This document shows, piece by piece, positions 29,821 through 37,631 of a stretch of 64,000 nucleotides of DNA (within the stretch, counting starts at the first letter, position 1; every line of letters begins with the position of its first letter). The position numbers were made by a program, and so were the translations under genes. The notes beneath the pieces were generated by a model, which saw only the letters and a list, made by a program, of their open reading frames with translations, was not told where the DNA came from and did no database searches. Source of the DNA: Comamonas testosteroni TK102 (lineage in GTDB: Bacteria > Pseudomonadota > Gammaproteobacteria > Burkholderiales > Burkholderiaceae_C); NCBI RefSeq assembly GCF_000739375.1, contig NZ_CP006704.1, forward strand, positions 434,001 through 498,000, in the 5' to 3' direction.

Positions 29821-30687
29821 ATGAGCAATACCCCGACCACTCCCGCAAGCGCGCTTCCCCGCTGGCCCTCGCGCTTCTGGGCCCAGGCCTCGGCCCATGA
29901 CTTTGCCCTGGCCCAGAGCAATGGACTGGCCGCAGACACCGTGGCCGTGCTGCCCGTGGCGGCGGTGGAGCAGCATGGTCCGCACCTGCCGCTGTCGGTG
30001 GATGCCCGCCTGATAGAGGGCGTCATCGATGCCGCTCTGGCGCAGCTGCCAGCCGAGCTGCCGGTGCTGTTTCTGCCGCCGCAGAACATCGGCTTTTCGG
30101 TCGAGCATACGCACTATGCAGGCACCTTGAGCCTGCAGCCGGCCACGCTGATTGCGCTGTGGACGGAGCTGGGCGCGTGCGTGGCGCGCGCCGGCATCAG
30201 GAAGCTGCTGCTGCTCAACGGTCATGGCGGCCAGGTCAGCGTGATGGACATCGTTGCGCGCGAGCTGCGCATCCGGCATGGCCTGCTGGTCTACAGCGCC
30301 AGCTGGTTCGGGCTGGTGGACGATGCGGCCAACCAGCAGTTCTGCGCGCATGAGCATCGCTTCGGCATTCACGGCGGCGAAGTGGAGACCTCGATGCTGC
30401 TGCACCTGGCGCCCGAGACCGTGCATATGGAACGTGCGCAGAACTTCGCTTCGAGCTCTGAGCAGCGGGCCGGCAAATACCACTTCATCGGCAATGGCCG
30501 CAGCGCCAAGCTGGGCTGGGCCATCGAGGACTACAACCCGGCCGGAGCCGTGGGCAACTCCGCCGCCGCGACGGCCGAGCGCGGCGCGGCCATGGTGCGT
30601 TCATCGGCGCAGGGCCTGGTGGGGTTGCTCGGCGAAATTCATGACCTGCCCCTGAGCACGGTCGGAAACCAGCCGCAGCCGCTTTGA
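29821..30687 (+). CDS. Creatininase (creatinine amidohydrolase) family protein
   Basis: A 288-residue metal-dependent hydrolase. Metal-ligand motifs are readable: VAAVEQHGPHLPLSVDARL (Glu, His, Asp), NGHGGQ and HGGEVETS. The family includes creatininases and enzymes acting on pyrroloquinoline quinone, mycofactocin or F420 precursors (PqqD-like contexts are absent here). A true creatininase role is not supported by neighbours. The ATG at 29821 is used; ATGs at 29812 and 29815 are in frame too and no clear ribosome site distinguishes them. Confidence 0.85.
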   Translation: MSNTPTTPASALPRWPSRFWAQASAHDFALAQSNGLAADTVAVLPVAAVEQHGPHLPLSVDARLIEGVIDAALAQLPAELPVLFLPPQNIGFSVEHTHYAGTLSLQPATLIALWTELGACVARAGIRKLLLLNGHGGQVSVMDIVARELRIRHGLLVYSASWFGLVDDAANQQFCAHEHRFGIHGGEVETSMLLHLAPETVHMERAQNFASSSEQRAGKYHFIGNGRSAKLGWAIEDYNPAGAVGNSAAATAERGAAMVRSSAQGLVGLLGEIHDLPLSTVGNQPQPL

Positions 30688-30888
30688 ATTCAGGAGCTTA
30701 TTGCGCAATAGTAGTATGTATTTCCGATACATTTTGTATTGAAAATAAATGCTGTCAGTCGATACAAGCTACTTAAAAGATAGCAAAAAAACAGAAAGGC
30801 CCTGAAAGGCCACTGCAGCAATCTGTTTCATCGCGGGCCTCGTTCAACGCAAGCCGCCAAAAACTGGCGTGCTCCATGCGCGCGACAG
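30688..30888. other. AT-richer gap after the creatininase-family gene
   Basis: First part of a 657-base gene-free gap between two convergent genes. It holds AT-rich sequence, a weak GGCC-CTGAAA-GGCC hairpin after an A-run, and no ORF with a ribosome site. The rest of the gap is repeat sequence. Confidence 0.5.
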
Positions 30889-31246
30889 CGAGCAAGACCT
30901 GGGCGGCGCCGCCGCCGCGCAGCGAGGCTGTCGTCCCCTTCCGGTGCGAAGCACCAGAGAGGGGGAAGGCGAGCCAGCGCCATAGATCTGCTCGCAGACA
31001 CCGTAGGGCAGCGGCCGCAGCCTCTGTCAACGCCCTGAAAAACCGGCGCGGTCCCGCAAAGAGACACCGAGCAAGACCTAGGCGGCCCCCGCCGCCGCGC
31101 AGCGAGGCTGTCGTCCCCTTCCGGTGCGAAGCACCAGAGAGGGGGAAGGCGAGTCAGCGCCATAGATCTGCTCGCAGCCACCGTAGGGCAGCGGCCGCAG
31201 CCTCTGTCAACGCCCTGAAAAACTGGCGCGGTCCCGCAAAGAAACA
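30889..31246 (-). repeat. Two tandem 180-bp repeat units containing the GC-rich element
   Basis: Units start at 30889 and 31068, each about 180 bases and nearly identical (a one-base length difference and a few substitutions, such as GAGCC against GAGTC). Each contains the post-stop element (CAGCGAGGCTGTCGTCCCC to GAGAGGGGGAAGGCGAG) plus an 80-base spacer. Open frames across this stretch are by-products of the repeat. Confidence 0.8.
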
Positions 31247-31344
31247 CCGAGCAAGGGCCGCCCCGCAGCGAAGGTGTTGTCCCCCTCCCATAGCGCGAAG
31301 CGCGTAGAGAGAGGGGGAAGGCGCGCCAGCGCCACAGGGGGAGC
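31247..31344 (-). repeat. GC-rich post-stop element, copy B (after second Bug gene)
   Basis: Abuts the stop codon of the Bug gene at 31345. In gene sense it has CTCCCCCTGTGGCGCTGGCGC, the CCCCCTCTCTC block, a GCGCTTCGCGC hairpin and GGAGGGGGACAACACC. It is followed by the tandem 180-bp units, so this gene carries an amplified version. Confidence 0.75.
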
Positions 31345-32331
31345 TTACTGTTTCGCAATCTTGGCCGTGGTGATGACATCGCCCCAGCGCTTGATTTCCG
31401 ACTGCAGCAGCTTGGCGGTCTGCTCGGGGGTGCTGGCCTGGGCCTGCACATTGAGCTCGCGCAGCTTCTTGGCGACCTCGGGGTTGTTGACGGCGGTGTT
31501 GATTTCCTTGTTCAGGCGCGCGATCACGGGGGCGGGCGTCTTGGAGGGGGCGGCCAGCGCATTCCAGGACGAGGCCACAAAGCCCTTGACGCCGGATTCC
31601 TGGGCTGTGGGCACATTGGGCAGCAGCGGCGAGCGCTTCTCGCCCGTCACCGCGAGCAGGTTCACGGCCTTGGAATTGATCTGTCCCATGATGGGCGTGA
31701 GAATTTCCACGGCCGCATCGATCTGCTTGCCGCGCAGCGCGGTCACCACGGCGGGCGTGCCGTTGAAGGGCACGATCTGCGCGTCGATGCCGGCCGTGGT
31801 CTTGAACAGCTCTGCCGCCAGGTGCTGGGTGCTGCCCACGTTGATGCTGCCCAGGTTCAGCTTGCCGGGATTGGCCTTGGCATAGCTCACGAGTTCGCCC
31901 AAATTCTTGAAGGGCGATTTGGCATCGGTGATGACGCCGATGTCAAAGTAGCCCAGCGTGGAGATGGGCGTCAGATCCTTGACCATGTCGAAGGGCAGAT
32001 TGTTGAACAGATTCACCGTGACGGCGCTGCCGTTGGACATGAGAAACAGCGTATGGCCATCGGGCGCCGCCTTGGCCACGGTGTCGGCCGCGACGATACC
32101 GCCCGCGCTGGGCTTGTTGTCGATGACCACGGGCTGGCCGAGCTGGGTGGACAGTTGCTGGGCCACCACACGGGCCGTCACATCGGCCACGCCCCCGGCC
32201 CCGAAGGGAACGACGATGCGGATGGGTCGGTTGGACAGGCCTTCGGCCTGGGCGGTGGCGGCAAATCCGCTCAGCAGGGCAGCCCCCGCTGCGGCACTGA
32301 TCAGGGATTGGGTAAAACTGCGGCGTTTCAT
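31345..32331 (-). CDS. Bug-family tripartite tricarboxylate transporter receptor (second copy)
   Basis: A 328-residue TctC/Bug periplasmic binding protein with a signal peptide (residues 1-29, MKRRSFTQSL start, basic then hydrophobic). Family stretches: NRPIRIVVPFGAGGVADVTAR, NKPSAGGIVAADTVAKA and PFNGTPAVVTALRGKQIDAAV. It is clearly diverged from the copy at 27123. The start at 32331 follows AAGGAC. No TctA/TctB genes are next to it. Likely ligand: a small organic acid. Confidence 0.9.
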   Translation of the reverse strand: MKRRSFTQSLISAAAGAALLSGFAATAQAEGLSNRPIRIVVPFGAGGVADVTARVVAQQLSTQLGQPVVIDNKPSAGGIVAADTVAKAAPDGHTLFLMSNGSAVTVNLFNNLPFDMVKDLTPISTLGYFDIGVITDAKSPFKNLGELVSYAKANPGKLNLGSINVGSTQHLAAELFKTTAGIDAQIVPFNGTPAVVTALRGKQIDAAVEILTPIMGQINSKAVNLLAVTGEKRSPLLPNVPTAQESGVKGFVASSWNALAAPSKTPAPVIARLNKEINTAVNNPEVAKKLRELNVQAQASTPEQTAKLLQSEIKRWGDVITTAKIAKQ

Positions 32332-32432
32332 GCTTGTCCTTCTGTCTGAAACTTTTATCCCGAGAGTGTGCCGCCGAAAGATGCCCGCAGGCAGCCGCAA
32401 AGCGTTCTGTCTGCTATGCCGCACAGGTATGG

Positions 32433-32882
32433 CTAGTTACCGCTTGCTTGCAGGGTATCCATTTCCCAGTGATGCATGACCTCGCGCACTATCAGCAGGG
32501 CGGCTGCATGCTCGGGGGTCTGCGGCATCTGCGGATCGGCATGGCCAGGCTGCTGGGCCTGGCGCGCCAGCAGCTCGAACAGGTTCTCGATGGCCTCGCG
32601 TGACGCCTGGGGGGCTTGTGGATCGGCCGTGGCGCCATGGATCAGTTGCCGCAGCAGCGGGTCTGTCGTCTGCAGCAGACTGGCGCCTGCAGGCAGCCAG
32701 CGCCCGGCCGGCATGACGGCATCCTCGACATCGGCAATCGCGTTTTCCAGCATCAGCGCATTGGGCATGCGCTGGGCAAAGGCCTTGACCAGGGTGGCGA
32801 TGCCGATGGGCAGCCGGTGCTGCTGCGCGCCTATGTCAAGCGTCAGCGTCGTATCGCCAAGACTGAGAAAGATGGAGTCCAT
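32433..32882 (-). CDS. Hypothetical protein, 149 aa
   Basis: I do not recognise this protein. It is soluble, with an N-terminal beta-rich segment (DSIFLSLGDTTLTLDIG) and a C-terminal helical part that carries a His-rich stretch (EVMHHWEMD). No signal or membrane span. It sits 48 bases downstream of the histidine-phosphatase gene on the same strand, so the two probably form an operon. Confidence 0.6.
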   Translation of the reverse strand: MDSIFLSLGDTTLTLDIGAQQHRLPIGIATLVKAFAQRMPNALMLENAIADVEDAVMPAGRWLPAGASLLQTTDPLLRQLIHGATADPQAPQASREAIENLFELLARQAQQPGHADPQMPQTPEHAAALLIVREVMHHWEMDTLQASGN

Positions 32883-32930
32883 TGCGGCCTTGTAGCACTT
32901 TGCGTTGGCCGGCTCCGGGCCTGAGGGGAG

Positions 32931-33608
32931 TCAGGCGCTGGTGATCCAGCTTCTGTATTCGGCGCTATCGAGATGGTTGAGCGTGTTGAAGCTTTGCAGC
33001 ATCAAGCGCTTGGGACTGATGCTGAACTCCGTCACGGCAATATTGCGCAGTCGCATATTGAGGGCGATGGTCACCTCGGGCGCGGTGCCAAGCACCTGGC
33101 CCACGGCAGTGGAGATGGGGCCGCCGCTGCTGACCAGCAGCACGTTGCGGCCGCTGTGCTGGTGGCGTATCTCCTCGAGCACCTGGTGCACGCCGTCCGC
33201 AAAGCCGTTCCAGTCGGGCATGCCCTGCGGGCTGATGGTGCCTCCCATCCATTGCGCCAGTGCGTCGCACAGCAGGCGGAAATGATGGCGGTACAGCTCG
33301 GGCGTATCGGGCCTGGGCAGGGGGGCCGGGTGGATGGCGCGCAGCAGGGCTTCGCTGTCGTACTCGTTGAGTCCGGGGCGGTTTTGTGCCTCGGGGCTGG
33401 ACGCGCTGTCCAGGCCCTGGACGATGCCGGCCAGCGTCTGCTGATGGCGCTTGAGCGTACCCGCATAGACGGCGTCGAACTTCAGACCTCGCTCACGCCA
33501 GTATTCGCCCAGACGCACGGCCTGTTCCTGGCCGCGTGGGCTGAGCTGGTCGTAATCATCCGCGCCAAACGAGGCCTGGCCATGGCGCACAAGGTAGAGG
33601 TTTCCCAT
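32931..33608 (-). CDS. Histidine phosphatase superfamily protein
   Basis: A 225-residue branch-1 histidine phosphatase. The catalytic RHG motif is at residues 8-10 (LYLVRHGQASF), the second-half His is expected near VLLVSSGGPIS, where the usual His is replaced by Ser-Gly-Gly sequence, so activity should be checked. The acid/base Glu region is near LNEYDSEAL. Family members include phosphoglycerate mutases and many small phosphatases. It is divergent from the iron transporter genes. Confidence 0.8.
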   Translation of the reverse strand: MGNLYLVRHGQASFGADDYDQLSPRGQEQAVRLGEYWRERGLKFDAVYAGTLKRHQQTLAGIVQGLDSASSPEAQNRPGLNEYDSEALLRAIHPAPLPRPDTPELYRHHFRLLCDALAQWMGGTISPQGMPDWNGFADGVHQVLEEIRHQHSGRNVLLVSSGGPISTAVGQVLGTAPEVTIALNMRLRNIAVTEFSISPKRLMLQSFNTLNHLDSAEYRSWITSA

Positions 33609-33751
33609 GGCGCGGATGTTGGGCCTTGCCCGCTTGCGGCGCTGTCATGCCTGCGACCTGCTGGCGCTTGGGCGACAGCGCCGGGATGCCTATTTCCGCA
33701 ACCGACGTCCGGATTGGCGTGCGGGCAGGGCATGCCTCTCGGTTAAGATAG

Positions 33752-33768
33752 TTGAGAGCTATTCTCAA
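33752..33768 (+). promoter_or_regulatory. Candidate Fur box
   Basis: A dyad TTGAGAGCTATTCTCAA upstream of a ferric-iron ABC transporter. The TGAGA/TCTCA arms resemble Fur sites of the TGAGAATNATTCTCA type. It lies 125 bases before the fbpA-type start, ahead of the structured leader. Confidence 0.5.
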
Positions 33769-33774
33769 AAACAT

Positions 33775-33866
33775 AAAAACACGCTCCGCTTTCGATACTG
33801 GTTCACGGATCTCCTGCACTTGGCTGGCAGGAGACTTGCCGGTTTCGAGGCGGAGCGTGTTTTTTA
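33775..33866 (+). ncRNA. Structured leader with terminator-like outer stem (attenuator or small RNA)
   Basis: AAAAACACGCTCCGC at 33775-33789 pairs perfectly with GCGGAGCGTGTTTTT at 33850-33864; TCGA at 33792 and 33845 extends the stem. The loop contains a second hairpin, CTCCTGC at 33811 with GCAGGAG at 33827. The 3' arm runs into six T, as in an intrinsic terminator. No gene ends upstream, since the neighbouring gene points away, so this is not an ordinary 3' terminator. It could be an attenuator in the transporter leader, or a Fur-controlled small RNA about 90-110 nt long. Confidence 0.5.
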
Positions 33867-33892
33867 TGCCTGTCCACCTCCTGGAGCCCTTC

Positions 33893-34921
33893 ATGTTTCG
33901 ACGACCCCTGTTTGCACTGGCCGCCGTTGCCAGCCTGTGCGCCCCTGCGCTGTCCGCCCACGCCGAGGACATCACGCTCTACACCACCCGTGAACCGGCA
34001 CTGATCCAGCCCTTGCTGGCGGCCTTCACGGCGCAGACCAAGATCGGTGTGAAGACGGTCTTCGTCAAGGACGGCCTGCTGGAGCGCGTCAAGGCCGAAG
34101 GCCCGCGCTCGCCTGCCGATGTGCTGATGACGGTGGACATCGGCAATCTGGTGGATCTGGTGGACGGCGGCGTGACCCAGCCCGTCAAGTCCAGCGTGCT
34201 GGAGGCGGCCATTCCGGCCCAGTTGCGCGCCGCAGACAACCAGTGGTTTGCGCTGTCCATGCGGGCCCGCGTGCTGTATGCCGAAAAGGACATGAAGATC
34301 GGCGCCTTCCGCTATGAAGACCTGGCCAAGCCCCAGTTCAAGGGCAAGGTCTGCAGCCGTGCCGGCCAGCACCCCTACAACACGGCACTGATCGCCGCCA
34401 TGATTGCCCATGACGGCGAAGCCAAGACCGAGCAGTGGCTCAAGGGCGTCAAGGCCAATCTGGCGCGCAAGGCCACGGGCGGCGACCGCGACGTGGCGCG
34501 TGACATTCTGGGCGGCATCTGCGATGTGGGCCTGGCCAACACCTATTACGTGGGCCATATGAAGGCGGCCAAGGAAGGTACGGACGCACGCAAGTGGGGC
34601 GATGCCATCAAGGTCGTCAAGCCTACTTTCAACGATCCCAAGAGCGGCACGCATATCAATATCAGCGGCGCCTCGGTGGCCAAGCACGCACCCAACCGCG
34701 ATCAGGCCGTGAAACTGCTGGAGTTCCTGGTTTCCGAGCCGGCCCAGAATATGTACGCCCAGGCCAACTACGAGCACCCTGTGCGCAAGGGCGTGGCGCT
34801 GGACCCCGTGGTGGCCCAGAGCATTGGCGAGATCAAGATCGATCCGCTGCCGCTGACCGAGATCGCCAAGCACCGCAAGGCTGCCAGCGTGCTGGTCGAC
34901 AAGGTGGGATTCGACAAGTAA
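33893..34921 (+). CDS. Ferric iron ABC transporter, periplasmic binding protein
   Basis: A 342-residue FbpA/FutA-type binding protein with a signal peptide (residues 1-24, ending AHA). DITLYTTREPALIQPLL and the C-terminal region with NTYYVGHM (paired tyrosines typical of the iron site) fit the ferric-binding subfamily. The start at 33893 follows GGAG at 9 bases; the longer open frame passes through the structured leader and is rejected. Permease and ATPase genes follow on the same strand. Iron regulation is suggested by the upstream Fur-like dyad. Confidence 0.9.
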   Translation: MFRRPLFALAAVASLCAPALSAHAEDITLYTTREPALIQPLLAAFTAQTKIGVKTVFVKDGLLERVKAEGPRSPADVLMTVDIGNLVDLVDGGVTQPVKSSVLEAAIPAQLRAADNQWFALSMRARVLYAEKDMKIGAFRYEDLAKPQFKGKVCSRAGQHPYNTALIAAMIAHDGEAKTEQWLKGVKANLARKATGGDRDVARDILGGICDVGLANTYYVGHMKAAKEGTDARKWGDAIKVVKPTFNDPKSGTHINISGASVAKHAPNRDQAVKLLEFLVSEPAQNMYAQANYEHPVRKGVALDPVVAQSIGEIKIDPLPLTEIAKHRKAASVLVDKVGFDK

Positions 34922-35040
34922 ACACCCCTGAGCGGCCCCGCCGCTTCCCCTCTCTCTACGCACTGCGCGCCAGGGGAGGGGACGACAGCATCGCAGCGGG
35001 GCGGCGGGGCCGCCGAGGCCGTTGCTCGCTGTCCCTTGCT
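34922..35040 (+). repeat. GC-rich post-stop element, copy D (after the iron-binding protein gene)
   Basis: Begins directly after the stop of the binding-protein gene with CCCCTGAGCGGC, then CCCCTCTCTC, a short stem, GGGGAGGGGACGACAGC, GGGGCGGCGGGGCCGCC and GTTGCTCGCTGTCCC. Same order and same gene-relative orientation as copies A, B and C. It separates the binding protein from the permease gene and may lower read-through. Confidence 0.75.
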
Positions 35041-35139
35041 TAGGAGCATGCTTGTTTTAGCATTGCGCTCCTGTTTGAGCCCCTTTGCTGGGGCATGTCT
35101 GTTTCTGGGCGTTGGTCTTGTCGTGATCGTTTTGTCTTG

Positions 35140-36792
35140 ATGTTTTCTTTTCTTCGTTCAGGGCTCAGGCCCGTCGGGCCGGTGTGGCAGGGCGCAAGCT
35201 GGTTGATTGCGCTGGGGGTGTTTGCGCCCATTGCCTCGCTGGCCTGGCTGGCGCTGGGCTCGGACTGGGCGCACTGGCAGGATCTGCTGCGCTATGTGCT
35301 GCCCGATGCCGCCGCCAATACGGCCTGGCTGCTGGGCGGGGTGGGCCTGGTGGTGCTGGTGGTGGGCACGGGCTGCGCCTGGCTGGTGACGGCCTGCGAT
35401 TTTCCGGGACGGCGCTGGCTGCACTGGGCGCTGCTGCTGCCGCTGGCCATGCCGGCCTATATCGTTGCCTTTGCCTATCTGGATCTGCTGCACCCCATAG
35501 GCCCGGTGCAGGGCGCGCTGCGCTGGTTGCTGGGTTACGACAGCCCGCGTCAGTGGCGCCTGCCCGATCTGCGCTCCATGGGCGGTGCGATCTTCGTGCT
35601 GGGGTTCACGCTCTACCCCTATGTGTATATGACGGCACGGGCCATGTTCATGACCCAGCCGGCGCATCTGATGGAGGCCGCCCGCTCGCTGGGTGAGACC
35701 CGCTGGGGTGCTTTTTGGCGCGTGGCCCTGCCCATGGCGCGACCGGCGCTGGTCGTGGGCCTGAGCCTGGCGTTGCTGGAGACGCTGGGCGATATCGGTG
35801 CGTCCGAGTTTCTGGGCGTGCACACGCTCACGGTATCGATCTACACCACCTGGGTCACGCGCTCCGATCTGGCCGGTGCCGCGCAGATTGCCTGCTCCAT
35901 GCTGCTGGCCGTGGTGGCCCTGGTCTGGCTGGAGCGTCAGGGCCGCAGTCGCCAGCGCTTTGGCTCGGCCCAGCGCATGAGGGCCATAGCGCCGCACCGT
36001 CTGCCGGCAGGCAGGGCCTGGCTTGCCACGCTGGCCTGCAGCCTGCCGGTGCTGATCGGCTTTGCCGCACCGGCGGCCTATCTGGCCTGGGAAAGCGGCA
36101 AGCGTCTGCTGCAGGGCTCGGGCGTCTCCGAGGGCCTGGTCTCCAGCCTGCTCAACACGCTGGGGCTGGCGCTGGGCGTGACCCTGATCGCGGTGGCTGC
36201 GGGTCTTGTCGTGGCCTGGGCCACGCGCGCCGGCATCAGCACGCGAGCGCCATCGCGCTGGCCTGCACAGCTGGCGGCGCTGGGCTACGCCGTGCCGGGC
36301 ACGGTGCTGGCCATCGGCCTGTTGACGCCGGCGCTGGCATTCGACGCAGGGCTGGCCCAGCTGTTCGGCATGGACGGCCTGCCGCTGATGGGGCAGGGGA
36401 TTGTGCTGGTGGCCGCCTGCGTGATTCGCTTCCTTGTCATGCCCGTGGGCGGGATCGAGGCCGGTCTGGTGCGTATCCCGCCGACGCTGGAGCAGGCCTC
36501 GCGCCTGCTGGGCGAAAGCCGCCTGGGCACGCTGCGTCGCGTACACCTGCCGCTGCTGCGGCCTGCCATGGCCACCAGTGCCATGCTGGTGTTTGTCGAT
36601 GCCATGAAGGAACTGCCCGCCACCTTGCTGCTGCGCCCGGCCGATTTCGATACCCTGGCCACCTGGCTCTATGCCGAAGCCGCGCGCGGCACCTATGAGG
36701 AGGGCGCGATCGCCGCGCTGTGCATTGTGGTCGCGGGGCTGGTTCCCGTCATGCTGCTGGCGCGTGCCCAGCTGTCGGGTACTCAGCGATGA
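35140..36792 (+). CDS. Ferric iron ABC transporter, double permease
   Basis: A 550-residue FbpB-type permease with about twelve membrane spans in two homologous halves, each with an EAA-type loop: EAARSLGETRWGAFWRVALP in the first half and EQASRLLGESRLGTLRRVHLP in the second. The fused double-permease form is usual for ferric-iron ABC systems. The ATG at 35140 gives a natural N-terminus; an in-frame ATG at 35095 adds 15 polar residues and has a GGGG close upstream, so it remains possible. It is separated from the binding-protein gene by the GC-rich element. Confidence 0.88.
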   Translation: MFSFLRSGLRPVGPVWQGASWLIALGVFAPIASLAWLALGSDWAHWQDLLRYVLPDAAANTAWLLGGVGLVVLVVGTGCAWLVTACDFPGRRWLHWALLLPLAMPAYIVAFAYLDLLHPIGPVQGALRWLLGYDSPRQWRLPDLRSMGGAIFVLGFTLYPYVYMTARAMFMTQPAHLMEAARSLGETRWGAFWRVALPMARPALVVGLSLALLETLGDIGASEFLGVHTLTVSIYTTWVTRSDLAGAAQIACSMLLAVVALVWLERQGRSRQRFGSAQRMRAIAPHRLPAGRAWLATLACSLPVLIGFAAPAAYLAWESGKRLLQGSGVSEGLVSSLLNTLGLALGVTLIAVAAGLVVAWATRAGISTRAPSRWPAQLAALGYAVPGTVLAIGLLTPALAFDAGLAQLFGMDGLPLMGQGIVLVAACVIRFLVMPVGGIEAGLVRIPPTLEQASRLLGESRLGTLRRVHLPLLRPAMATSAMLVFVDAMKELPATLLLRPADFDTLATWLYAEAARGTYEEGAIAALCIVVAGLVPVMLLARAQLSGTQR

Positions 36793-36805
36793 ATGTGCAC
36801 GAAAA

Positions 36806-36852
36806 TCGGCTCAAGCGCTTATGGATATTGCGCAAGCAGCTATTGAATATGA
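36806..36852 (-). repeat. Comamonadaceae-type short interspersed repeat (variant)
   Basis: On the minus strand it reads AATAGCTGCTTGCGCAATAT followed by CCATAAGCGCTTGAG, a variant of the core-plus-dyad pattern. It lies in the 165-base gap between the permease and ATPase genes. Confidence 0.5.
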
Positions 36853-36957
36853 ATAGGATGAGCAGGACTTGTGCAAACAAGAATGCAGCAACAGCCGGCC
36901 TCCCGAGGCAGTCGCTCTGCCAGAACCTGTTTGCCCAAGTCTTGATGAAGTGACTGC

Positions 36958-37617
36958 ATGACCGCCTCTCTACAAATTGCGCAGCTGCAACTGGGCTATG
37001 AAACGCCTACGGGTCTGCACACCGTGCTACAGGGCTTTGATCTGCAGGTGCCTGCAGGTCATATCGCCAGCCTGCTGGGTCCCTCGGGTTGCGGCAAGAC
37101 CTCCGTGCTGCGTGCGATCGCGGGCTTCGAGCCGGTGCATGCGGGCAGCATTCATCTGGGCAAGGTGCTGCTCTCCGGCCCCGGCACGCATCTGCCTCCC
37201 GAGCAGCGCCGTGTGGGCATGATGTTCCAGGAGTACGGGCTGTTCCCGCATTTGACGGCAGTGCAGAACGTGGGCTTCGGCCTGCGCCGCATGGGCAAGC
37301 CAGAGCGCGACAAACGTGTGCAGGAGCTGCTTGCCGTGGTGGGGCTGGCGAATTCAGGTGGCAAGTTCCCGCACGAGCTGTCCGGCGGCCAGCAGCAGCG
37401 TGTGGCGCTGGCCCGCGCCCTGGCGCCGTCCCCGGCCTTGCTGCTGCTCGATGAGCCATTTTCGAACCTCGACGCTGCCACGCGAGAGCGCCTGACGCTG
37501 GAGGTGCGCGACATTCTGCGGTCTGCCGGGCAGACGGCGATTCTGGTCACGCACAACGCGCAGGAAGCCGAAACCATGGCCGACCAGATCTGCAGGATGA
37601 CGCCGGCTGAGCTCTGA
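36958..37617 (+). CDS. Ferric iron ABC transporter, ATP-binding protein (short form)
   Basis: A 219-residue ABC ATPase. Walker A GPSGCGKTS near residue 42, Q-loop MMFQEYGLFPH, signature LSGGQQQR, Walker B LLLLDEPFSNLD and the H-loop VTHNAQEA are all intact. FbpC-type ATPases are usually about 350 residues with a C-terminal regulatory domain; here the protein ends soon after the H-loop at TPAEL, so that domain is missing. It would energise the upstream permease. It converges on the PhzF gene with a 14-base gap. Confidence 0.88.
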   Translation: MTASLQIAQLQLGYETPTGLHTVLQGFDLQVPAGHIASLLGPSGCGKTSVLRAIAGFEPVHAGSIHLGKVLLSGPGTHLPPEQRRVGMMFQEYGLFPHLTAVQNVGFGLRRMGKPERDKRVQELLAVVGLANSGGKFPHELSGGQQQRVALARALAPSPALLLLDEPFSNLDAATRERLTLEVRDILRSAGQTAILVTHNAQEAETMADQICRMTPAEL

Positions 37618-37631
37618 GTCGGCCCTGAGGT

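Noticed and set aside
30889..31344. CRISPR array
   Set aside because: Units are 180 bases, only two and a part, with no short direct repeat and unique spacer pattern and no cas genes nearby.
30828..31451. Open frames across the tandem repeat (both strands)
   Set aside because: Repetitive peptides follow the 180-bp DNA repeat; no ribosome site or family resemblance.
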